Below, in pieces: positions 55,405 through 64,000 of a stretch of 64,000 nt of DNA. The stretch is from Saccharina japonica (Eukaryota > Sar > Phaeophyceae > Laminariales > Laminariaceae): the NCBI GenBank assembly GCA_008828725.1, contig MEHQ01001964.1, forward strand, positions 1 to 64,000. Reading direction: 5' to 3'. The position numbers and the translations under genes are program-made. How positions within the stretch are numbered: position 1 is the stretch's first letter; the number at the start of each line of letters is the position of its first letter. Below the pieces are notes generated by a model. It was not told where the DNA came from. It did no database searches and saw only the letters and a program-made list of their open reading frames with translations.

Positions 55405-56590
55405 ATAAAAAACAACAGATCGCAGGGTCCGATAAAAAAAACACCCACACTACGTACAGTATAGTAGGACGCCACAGCAATACAGGGCGGACAAAACTAC
55501 CGCACGCGCTTGATGCTGTTTCTTGCTGTGCACTGCTCGTGTGCTCTCTGTGGTGTCTGGGTTACGCACGTACATATTATAGTACAAACATAAAACAAAC
55601 TAAAGTGAAAAAAAAGAAAAATATATAACCGAGAGTCTCGAACTCACGACTGCAAACAAATAACTCATTTGACCAAATTACCAAAGAGCCAAAATATTTT
55701 TTATACTGGCGTGCGTGTCACAGCAGTAGGTGCGTGACACACCGCACATACACACGCACAGCAGCAGCGAAGCAGAAAAAGAGAGGTAGAGATGACCGAT
55801 GACGGATCATAGCCTCCGAAAAAGCAACTACTGCTGGAGCCACAGCAGTACACCGCGGACCTGCCACATGCGCGTGATGTTGACTGCTGCTGCTTGTGCT
55901 GCTGGGCGGGGTTGCAACGTGTTGTTTGCGTTATCTTTGCATGTTATCTGATGTCTAAAATTTTGGTGGTGTGCTTGGGGCAAAAACCCGCAACATCATA
56001 AATATAATAACAGTTGCCGTACTCGCACGTAATAAAAACGGTCCTTACATTTCGGTCCAAAGTGACCCTGGATATGTCATAAACACACAGCACAACAGGA
56101 AAGAATGCAAGATAGGTGGCAGACTACGGACAGCAGCCTTCGATAAAACAACTACCCACAGCAGCAGTACAGCCCAGATGGATGTGCCACTCACGCACGA
56201 TGTTCCCTACTGGTGTGGGCGGCAAAACCGTAACGCCGTGCTCTGTGCATGTTGTCTCTAGTCTATCTGGTACATGTGTTTGGCCTGTGCGGATGTGTGA
56301 GAGCAAAAAACAGACAACATCTTAAAAATAGAACAGTATTATTTACTGGCACGTACGTACAAAACACGACCTCATGCTGAAAACCCGGGAAATCGTCTTA
56401 AGCACTCCCGCGGGAAAATAAACTTTGAGCGTCCGCCACGCGAGCTACAGTGCTCGGATCGAGCCCAAACCTCGACCAATGTGTCCGGCCGAGCCTCCCG
56501 GGTCGGGGTACTTAGCGTTTTGCCGAAAAGCGCTCGCGCGAAGAGAAAAGTTGCGAAAAGTGCGAAAATTTCACAAACATAACTATACAT
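55405..56590. repeat. Dispersed repeat R, copy 3 (full length)
   Basis: Collinear with copy 2 at 10,618-11,815 over its whole length, on the same strand. Because it is uninterrupted around 55,995-56,005, it supplies the empty site for the hAT-like insertion at 8,737. Its terminal block (56,335-56,590) keeps AACCCGGGAAATCG and TTGCCGAAAAGCGCTCGCG. Confidence 0.85.
55625..55692 (-). repeat. tRNA-derived SINE promoter region, copy 3
   Basis: On the minus strand, GCTCTTTGGTAATTTGG then GTCGTGAGTTCGAGACTCTC. The stretch between boxes is shorter than in copies 1 and 2 because the ACCGGGCATCGC part is missing. Confidence 0.55.
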
Positions 56591-56621
56591 ATATAATTTC
56601 TGCACAAATACACTTCTACCT

Positions 56622-56984
56622 ATGCACGGCACACAACTACCAAGGTGTAGTAAGGTGTACTTTGTGAATGCATCCATTAATTATACCACAAACATGTCGA
56701 ATTCAATTTACTGGTGCATGCTGCGTGTTATAAAGCGCAGGAACAGATTATCCGCCAAAATGAAAATACAAGCGCGCGTCGTTCGGCTCACATACGAGGT
56801 AAATCGCAATGAGAAAAAGGGCACCAGCGAGTTACAAGCCTGGTGTGACGCGAGGCGGGATATGTACAGCAGTGTGGTCACACAGATGGGTCGGCACGTG
56901 AAGCAGACAGGGTTTAATATTTTCCTGCACCACCAGGCCAAGAAAATAAAGCGAATTTGGCCGCACACCCAGGGTCTTACCTGA
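56622..56984 (+). CDS. Short hypothetical open frame, basic
   Basis: 120 codons from ATG 56,622. The middle and end are rich in Lys/Arg with an even, protein-like composition (MLRVIKRRNRLSAKMKIQ, VVRLTYEVNRNEKKGTS, AWCDARRDMYSSVVTQMG). It lies between the dispersed repeat and the satellite. No family is recognised, and it may be chance or a fragment of a mobile-element gene. Confidence 0.25.
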   Translation: MHGTQLPRCSKVYFVNASINYTTNMSNSIYWCMLRVIKRRNRLSAKMKIQARVVRLTYEVNRNEKKGTSELQAWCDARRDMYSSVVTQMGRHVKQTGFNIFLHHQAKKIKRIWPHTQGLT

Positions 56985-57059
56985 AGCCCCATAGTACAGA
57001 CCAATCAACATTGCTCTGTTTCCCGTGACCAATGAAGTTTCACACGTGGCCGTTTGGCT

Positions 57060-58400
57060 ACGGCCTAAAACCCTCCACAGACAAAACCAACCCTTTAGAG
57101 GGGACAACGACCCTCAAGAGTGTAGTTTGCCCCGTGTAGAGGGTTTCACGACTATACTCTGCAGATATCACCTCCTTCCAGAGGGTTGTTTAACCCTCTA
57201 GAGGGTTTTTCTCCTAAAATAGTGGCCCCTCCAGAGGGTATTATTACATTTGAAAACCCACCAGAGCTTCCGTTGTATAACCCGGACCCTCCAGAGTTTA
57301 ACCACAAAACCCTCTGGAGGGTATATTACCACAGCAACACTCCACCGAGAATACCGCTCACAAAAACCTCCAGAGTGCACCCTCAGGGGGGTGAACACAA
57401 ATTGAACACCCTTCATGATACCTCTGGAGAGTAAAGCAGATTATGTAGGCAAACCACTCTAGAGCGATTCAGTAGTACGTAACCCTTCAGATTTTAACCA
57501 GTATACCGTCTGGAGTGTTTGATTACCACATCAGCACTCAGGCCGGAATAACGCTCATAACAACCTCCAGAGGGCACCCTCTTGAGGGTATAAAACGCAC
57601 TTACCCTCCAGAGGGTATCATGCAGATAACACCTCTAGAGGGTCTAGTGAAATCTGTAGGCAAACTCGCTTGAGCGATTTCAGGAGTACTTAACGCTCCA
57701 GAGTTTAACCAGCTAAACCTCTAGAGTGTTTGATTCCCACAGCAACACTCCAGCGGGAGTAACGCTCGTAAAACCTTCCAGAGTGCATTCTCTGGAGGGC
57801 ATTAAAAGCAAATACCCTCCAGAGGGTATTATGCACATAATATCTCTAGACGGTTAAGTGAATCATGTAGGCAAACAATTCTGGAGTGAATTCCGTAGTA
57901 CTTAACCCTCCAGGGTTGAGCTAGTAAGCCCTCTGAAGTGATTAATTACGGCAGCAACACTCCAGCGGGAATAAAGCTCATGAAACCCTCCAGATTCCAC
58001 CCTCAAGAGCGTATGAAAAGAAAATATCCTCCACAGGGTATCATGCAGATAATGCCTCTAGAGGGCAGAGTGAATTATGTATGCAAACCCTTCTGGAGCG
58101 ATTTCCGTAGTACTTAACCCTCCAGAGTTTCATCAGTAAATCCTCTGGAGTGTTTGGCTACCACAGAAACACTCCAGGGGGAATAACGCTTATAAAACTC
58201 TCCAGACTGCGCCCTCTCGATGGTGCGTAAAACAAAATATCCTCCAGGTGTTATCAAGCATACCATACATCCAGAGGGAAAAGTGATACTTCGTATACGA
58301 TGAAAAAAACCCTATAAATAGAGCGATCAGTGTAAAATTTAACCCTCCAAAGTTTAATCTGTAAACCCTCTGGAGTGTTCAATTACTATACAGCAACTTC
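57060..58400. repeat. About 210-bp satellite of CCCTCCAGAGGG dyads
   Basis: About six units, with the landmark TTAACCCTCCAGAGTTTA recurring near 57,296, 57,482, 57,690, 57,901, 58,113 and 58,338. Each unit carries several CCCTC(C/T)AGAGGG-type palindromes or half-sites, and fixed pieces such as ACAGCAACACTCCAGCGGGA and TATGCAGATAACACCTCTAG. Palindrome half-sites are better conserved than the spacers. Confidence 0.85.
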
Positions 58401-58434
58401 CCAGCGTAAATATAACGCTGGTACAAAAAACAAG

Positions 58435-59714
58435 AGCAGCAGCCAAAAACAGGTACACCTGGTCCGTTCGAGGCCAAAAACAGGCAACACTAAAATCAAG
58501 TTTAAAACGCACCCCACGAACCTGCCGTTCCTTGCAATGCAAAGTAGTTGTTTTTGCAACCGAATGGCGAGCGCCAGCCACCTCTTCAACATTCCTGTGG
58601 TTTGAGCACTGATATCACTATAATTGTGTACCCAATATAGGCCTAGTACACACTCTTGTAGGGTGCTTATTTCGGTGTATGTTCTTATATATCTGCTACG
58701 TACGTTCGAGTATAAATATGAGTGAATGTTTTTAGTTGTGAACTGTTGTGATTGCAAAGATTTTACGAAGGGCACGAAAACGGACCAATTACCTATGCAG
58801 AGGTAATTACCGGCCTTCCTAGCCCATACCATTACACGAGTGAGTATCTGCAATCGAAGTCAATTAACAACTGCTGTTATGGCTGGGGCATAATATTGCT
58901 AAGGATATTTTGTCAAGTAGCATAATCAGTTAGGTACTACCGTAGTACGTAGTAGTAGGTGGAAGATACCTCATACTTGCAGGCCGTTTATCAGGAACAG
59001 CTTTGCGGCGGCCGCACAAAGCTCCGGCGTCGAGCGATAGACCAAAACCCCCTTGCTTTCAGGACCGCCGTCGGTGGCCATAGTGCTACTGCTGTATCTC
59101 TTATCCGTATGTAGAACTAGCTATAAACTCGATTGGGCTGATCGGTGTTACTTGCCAGGTTACTTGCCCGGTGGCTACCCCCTTCTTTTGTCTGTCGCTT
59201 TCAAGAGTTTTTTTTTTCTTTGTGCTCGCCCGGTGTGGCTACGTATATGAGTCGCTGCTGTTAATAGTACGAGGAACGAACTCCTGCTGCTGTATTCTCC
59301 CTTCTCAGCTTGCGATACCCCTGTTATTCCAAGTCAACCACAATCCCGAAGGGGAGTCTTCTATCTCGTATTATTTCGGCGGAGGTGTGCAGGCAGATAT
59401 ATATGTGTGTCGCTGGAGTGGCGTGTGGTGCGAGGTGCGAAGGGAGAAGGGGGTCTCCGCGTACGTCGGCATTTGTATAGCGGGCATAGAGTGGAACTAT
59501 GAAGGGCCTCTGATTGGCTTGAAAACGACAAAAAAAGGTGAAAGTCAAGCAAAGTAGACAAAATCAGGTATACCTGGGTTTTAAAGAGGCAAAAACATGT
59601 GCAACGAGTGTTGGACCAATGGCAGGTCACGTGGGGTGCGGTTTTGACTTGATTTCAAGTACGTACTGTTTTTGGCCGCAAACGGATCAGGTATACCTGT
59701 TTCAGGCCGCTGCC
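58435..59714. mobile_element. TIR element with about 120-bp arms
   Basis: The left arm (CAGCAGCCAAAAACAGGTAC, ACCTGGTCCGTTCGAGGCCA, AATCAAGTTTAAAACGCACC, CCACGAACCTGCC) is matched in inverted orientation by 59,593-59,714 (GGCAGGTCACGTGGGGTGCG, TTGACTTGATTTCAAG, TTTGGCCGCAAACGGATCAG, GTATACCTGTTTCAGGCCGC). Both arms contain the palindrome CAGGTATACCTG or a variant. The interior has an unrecognised open frame (59,171-59,557 plus) and a hairpin AGCTTTGCGGCGGCCGCAC. It abuts the end of the 210-bp satellite. Target duplication is unclear. Confidence 0.65.
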
Positions 59715-59719
59715 CTAAT

Positions 59720-60115
59720 TTGAATTAGCTGCAGAAATACTATGGGGAGTGGGCGTATTAATTTGTTTCTTGCCTTACGAAGTCATTTGATCATTGACCA
59801 CGCATCGCTTACGAGACGGAGCGCTCTAGGGGGGGGGATATATCGATGAATGTCCTAAATAACACTATACTACATACAGCTGTGGAAGGTGTTTCTAAAT
59901 TATATATTTTTAGTTAACTGCAGGAATGCTATGGGGGGGGGGGCGTACTCATTTGTTGCTTGCCTTACAAAGTCATTTGACCATTGACCACGCATCGCTT
60001 AGGATACGGAGCACTCTAGGGGGGGAGGGGGGGGGACTCATTTGTTGCTTGCCTTAGTCATTAGACCATTCACCACGCATCCCTTTAGGGACGGAGCACC
60101 GTTCCTACTCCTATT
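59720..60115. repeat. Three degenerate tandem units with poly-G runs
   Basis: Each unit contains TTTGTTGCTTGCCTTAC, AAGTCATTTGACCATTGACC and ACGCATCGCTTA, then an ACGGAGC(A/G)CTCTAGGGGG run. G runs reach 12 near 59,935. Unit spacing shrinks from about 210 bp to about 100 bp. Confidence 0.75.
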
Positions 60116-61500
60116 AATAATAGGGACACCTCCAATATTTGAGGGGGCACGGCCATAGTCGTATAACCATAGACTCTCGCAGCCCTACAATGCCAGGACG
60201 GAGCACGTTGGGTGTTCACCAACCAGGCAGATATGGCTTGCACCAAGTGCGAAGCGCCGTGAGGTAATGGGTGAGTCGCATGGAGGGTGAGCTGCATCCT
60301 GCTAAGAACCGCCTCTGAGAGGGACTTGCATATGGACGACAGCTTCAATGAGTTAATTTAATTTCTGGTGTGGAAACCCCCCGAGACAGCAATGGGAGCA
60401 CTATGAAACTGCCTCGCGGATGCCTTACCATATTAACACTACGTGATACGATAATTCACCTTGTGCGGAACAAAGGTTCCCACCGCGCACAAATGATCTC
60501 ACTCGACCGCCAGCTTTGGTGACCGCCAAAACAAAAAAGGGGAGGGTAAAATATATTTAATGTCTTCTTCAGGTGAAAATAATGTATTCATGGAGTGTTT
60601 GCGATATAAATAAAAACAAAATATACTTTCCTTCCGCTCAAAAACGTGAATTCCCTTCCCCTCATGGTTTCGGTGTGTTTGTGATATAATTAAACAAAAT
60701 CTTGCAGGCGACGCCTCCGAAAATGATAAGGGAAGTGGGGTGAGGCAATGCGGCAAACCAAACAAACAACGAAAAAAAAGTAGCGTACCAGAGGAACGGC
60801 AGCCCAGCAACGGTGGCAGTGGCAGGGGTAACCGCAGTTCCGCAGCTGCTATCCCACGACCGCAAGCAGCAGCACAAGTGGCAGGAGCTACGTGACGGCA
60901 GCCCCAGCAACATCGGCAGCCCCAGCAGCAGCGGCAGAAGCAGCAGCAGCAGCCGCAGAAGCAACAACTTTCGTTTTGACTTTTTTATTTTGCGCCCGAC
61001 TATTCTTGTCGTCGTGTGCTGTTCCTGCTGCTGCCCTCGACCTGCGCGCGACACCGCGCCGGCACGCTCCGTTCCAAGCGCGCGCGGCGCCCGACATATA
61101 AAGACCGTGGCGGCGCGCCGCCGCTGATGCCAGTGCTGCTACTGCTGCTACCGCAGTGTGGTGAAATTGAAATGATACACGACGACCTGTCATCCTGTCG
61201 CGCTCTACAAGCAAGGCGGTACGAGTACACGTACATACGAGTACTCGTACGAGTAACTCGTACTCGTACGAGTAGTTCTTTCGACACCAAGCCGGCGAGA
61301 GCGTACCGTAGCGGGCCGCCAGCAGTCCGCTGGCGCCCCGTCAGCAAAATCAAGCACCGCTCGTTCGTATCATACTCTAGCTATACCTCTCGAGCCTCTG
61401 TGCTCCCACCGGTTGTTGTGTTGTGTACAAAGCACCATCTCACCATCTCCCAAAGAAGACATCCAGCCTGGACCATAGCTACTGTCTAACATTAGGTGTC
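60116..61500. other. Unannotated, low-complexity patches
   Basis: No gene is supported. At 60,890-60,970 there is a CAG/GCA-rich patch that opens poly-Ala/Gln frames on both strands. At 61,215-61,275 overlapping CTCGTACGAG/ACTCGTACGAGT palindromes repeat about five times. Confidence 0.45.
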
Positions 61501-61717
61501 CTGTACTCTATCAGTTGGTACACTTGATACACAGTATATAGGGGTTTGAGTTTCAACTTGAGTCGAACCACGACCAGGAGTACGCTAAGCAGACCAAGTT
61601 CGAATGTCTGATTCATCCAAAAAGTTCACACTCCGCACCAATACGAATAGTTTTGACGAATAGTCGCGACAAACATCCGTCGAATACCTGATAGGTGGTA
61701 GTTAGCGTTCGCCCACG

Positions 61718-61830
61718 GACGAACGTTCGCCCCATGTTTTCGAGAGACTATTCGTCCACGGACGAATATTCGCCCCGCGTTTTCGGGAGTCTATTCATCC
61801 ACGGACGAGCATTTGTGCCATATCTTCGCA
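61718..61830. repeat. About 52-bp tandem repeat with nested palindromes
   Basis: Two to three units of TTCGTCCACGGACGAATATT, CGCCCCGCGTTTTCGGGAGTC. Each unit has dyads TTCGTCCACGGACGAA and CGAA(C/T)(G/A)TTCG. Confidence 0.75.
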
Positions 61831-62384
61831 CCCTGTACAACTAAACCTAAGGGCGTGTCTTAACTTTACTTCGCGGGCATTGGAACGGAACGACCGTAAT
61901 ATTATATGCCTGGAGAAGTGGTGCTGATTGGGTATTGGCGAAAACCAAGCTAACAGATTCCAAGCGTTTCCACCCTGTCTGTAAACTTTTAAAGAGGAGA
62001 GTCAAGGGAGAGTAGATAAATTTAGTAGGTACGTGGGGTTATCCCCCCCGAGATGTGGTCAAAGGGGGGACTTAGTTCGCTCCCTCGTGCGCCGCCGTCC
62101 TGTAAGACCCAAAGACGTGCCAAAAAAAAAATGAAAAATGTGTGCGTGCTTGGCATGGGCTTCGGGCATCTTGCCAGGGCTTCGGAATTGTGTTTGAGGC
62201 ATGTTTGGGCCCGCGGGAGCGCGTTCCGCGGGCGCATGTTGACCCTACCCCCAAATGGCCGTAAAACCAGGGGGTATACCCCCAAATGACCATTTCCCTA
62301 TTTTTATCCCTGTGGTCATCTGATACAGTTCTCAAAAATAGTATGCATGTCCCCTGCATGTACGGTAATATGCAGGTAAAGTCG
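61831..62384. other. Unannotated sequence
   Basis: No gene is seen. G/C homopolymer runs near 62,040-62,070 and 62,270-62,285 open short frames on both strands. Confidence 0.4.
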
Positions 62385-62505
62385 TACTATGATATCATAT
62401 TCATGCGTAGGATACAATATCGAATTATGTATGGTTTTCAATTCGTTCTTGCGCCACTCCCCTAGGCACGTCCCGGAGGGGAACCTTGTACATATATATG
62501 TGTGC
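62385..62505. repeat. Dispersed repeat end, copy 2 (CCTAGG/CCGGAGGGG motif)
   Basis: Matches 540-660, including ATATGATAT/ATGATATCATAT, GTTTTCAATTCGTTCTTGCG and GGAGGGGAACCTTGTA. Same orientation as the first copy. Confidence 0.55.
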
Positions 62506-62954
62506 GTTATTCCTACCCGTCCACATCAAGCACACCCTGTGTCCGTGCCGATTCCTCATCCCAGAGAGATACAACCTCTGTGGTTTCAAAACCACAATTC
62601 CACGACATAGCAAAGGAAGTGTTACTTTAAAATGCATAAGGAGGGTAGACAACGCAATGCCATGCCATCGTACTGGATACGAAAGGCACATCATAGGCAC
62701 GCCAGCAACCCTGCTGCATTTGATAATAAAACAAACTCCAAATACTAGGCTGAACATCCAACATACACACGCGAGTAATCCAGCTAGGTTCCAAGAGAAA
62801 CGAAAAGCGAAATAAAAGCTGAACAACATTTATACTTACTGTAGTAACACGTTCTCAACCACGTGCCAGTTGCTAGTAGCAAACGGTCGATCGCAGCCTC
62901 GTGTCGGGTTCTAGCTACACGGAATACTTGACGATGGAACAAGCAAGCTATATG

Positions 62955-64000
62955 CTACTTCGTACTTGCTCGCACACTTCGGCATACCAGAGAAGATGTT
63001 ATCGGTTTCCGCTGATTCCACGAAAGCATGAGATCTCGCGTGCGTACGGACGACAGTGAGCATCTAGAATTGTTCGGTGTCACTCAGGGGCCGCGACAAG
63101 GATGTGTGCTGTCACCGCTTCTGTTCAATATCTTGTTCGCTGCTGTGATACACGTCGTGCTGGTACGCTTCAGTGAGGACCCAGACATCTTGAGGGACCT
63201 GGTTCACCTCGAGGAGCACCTGCTGGAGGATGGGATAAAGAGTGACCGATTAGCACGTGTACGGAGGGCAGTATGGAGTATGCGGTACGTCGACGATGCG
63301 GACATTGTGTTGAAGACCGCGGAAGAACTTGCGAAGATGATGACCGTTATTGTGACCGTTTTCGAGGCAGCTGGTCTCACCGTATCCGAAACGAAAACGG
63401 AGACTATGCTGCTGCGGACATCAAACCAGGCACTCCGGACCTCACCGCTCGTCATCGAGGCAGCGGACCAGAGATATTAACAGACGATGGAGTTTTGTAC
63501 CTGGGTGGTCTTGTCTTTGCAAGCGCGGACATTATGCCACAGATCGAACGACGCATCCGACTTGCAACGGCATGCTACAATCGGTTCAAGCGGGAGCTGT
63601 ACGATATTGAGGGTGCCACGTTCACTCTAAAGGTGCGCATTGTAAAGGCCGAGCTGATGGAGGCATTGCTGTGCGGGTGTGTGACGTGAACCCTTGCCCA
63701 GGACCACTTCGCTGAGCTCCGAACAGCACATCACAACCCCCTCCTACGGACCATTGGTTTCCACCGCCGACAACGCACCGACCATCTCATGTCGTACGCC
63801 ATGGCTCTAAAGAAGGTACAATGTGAGAGCGTTGAGACGACCATCCGCAAACGGCGCCTCCTCATTGCGCGGGCCGTATAGCGCACGACCAATGGGCGGC
63901 TGACCCGGCGAATGATGTTTGGGGCGATCGTCGGTGGGAAGAACCGGGGACCAGGCCGACCTGAACATAACTGGGTCCAATGTCTAGCAGATGACCTCAG
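62955..64000 (+). pseudogene. LINE-type reverse transcriptase, broken, runs off the window
   Basis: RT palm motifs: GVTQGPRQGCVLSPLLFN (motif B region of non-LTR RTs), then MRYVDDADIVLKTAEEL (catalytic Y-V-D-D). After a frameshift near 63,440 the next register reads DDGVLYLGGLVFASADI, IERRIRLATACYNRFKREL and LKVRIVKAELMEALLCG, the thumb-side pattern of LINE elements. Past a TGA at about 63,689 the C-terminal part continues (HNPLLRTIGFHRRQRTDHL, TTIRKRRLLIARAV, RRMMFGAIVGGKNRGPGRP). Stops at about 63,013, 63,689 and 63,880 and the frameshift mark it dead. The endonuclease part is not in view upstream. Confidence 0.85.

Noticed and set aside
62036..62285. Small TIR element bounded by GGGGG/CCCCC runs
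   Set aside because: The apparent inverted ends are mostly homopolymer runs with no extended match or target duplication.

Overview
This window reads as intergenic, transposon-packed chromosome from a eukaryote, probably an alga or other protist. The reasons are a chromodomain-bearing Ty3/gypsy element, a Ty1/copia relic, an LTR element without coding capacity, a LINE reverse transcriptase, tRNA-derived SINE-like repeats, several terminal-inverted-repeat (TIR) elements, satellites, microsatellites, and no dense run of genes. A TTAGGG-type degenerate telomere-like run and the copia and LINE types would suit a stramenopile-like lineage, but the sequence alone does not settle the species. No bacterial operon, rRNA operon or CRISPR array is visible. 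Single undetermined bases lie at 1,338 and 55,177.

Layout. 1-8.2 kb: low-complexity and tandem repeats, an 88-bp TTAA-flanked foldback element (2,917-3,004), a tRNA-like sequence (3.5 kb), and a 0.74-kb MITE (7,472-8,210). 8.2-11.8 kb: two copies of a dispersed repeat with tRNA-like promoter boxes. The first copy is split by a 1.7-kb hAT-like element filled with a 42-bp minisatellite. 12-15.4 kb: broken copia gag-protease on the minus strand, then a 59-bp tandem repeat. 17.5-20.6 kb: a 205-bp satellite interrupted by a 1.7-kb TIR element carrying GACGG arrays. 20.6-23.1 kb: unrecognised, decayed sequence. 23,121-27,241: an LTR element with 561-bp LTRs and no recognisable gag or pol.

29.3-52.9 kb is the dominant structure. 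Two arms of one chromovirus-type Ty3/gypsy element, each about 9.8 kb, lie head to head around an asymmetric centre of roughly 380 bp. Neither arm shows a 5' LTR. Both share at least six in-frame stops, which suggests that an already dead element was duplicated at the DNA level. Each arm also has private lesions. The right arm is interrupted inside integrase by nested DNA elements: a 3.7-kb element contains a 2.5-kb TTAA-flanked element, which contains a 0.6-kb MITE. Paralogous empty sites support several of these insertions. The pol C-terminus carries a chromodomain-like segment followed by a further conserved segment resembling a Tudor/Agenet-type reader.

53.9-54.9 kb holds the only reasonable host-gene candidate, a basic, disordered coding stretch with a good splice-donor sequence. 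55.4-56.6 kb is a third copy of the dispersed repeat. 57.1-58.4 kb is a 210-bp satellite built from CCCTCCAGAGGG-type dyads. 58.4-59.7 kb is another TIR element. 62.96 kb to the window edge is a broken LINE reverse transcriptase. Most of the window is therefore dead or non-autonomous mobile DNA, and its main value is the readable order of nested insertions.
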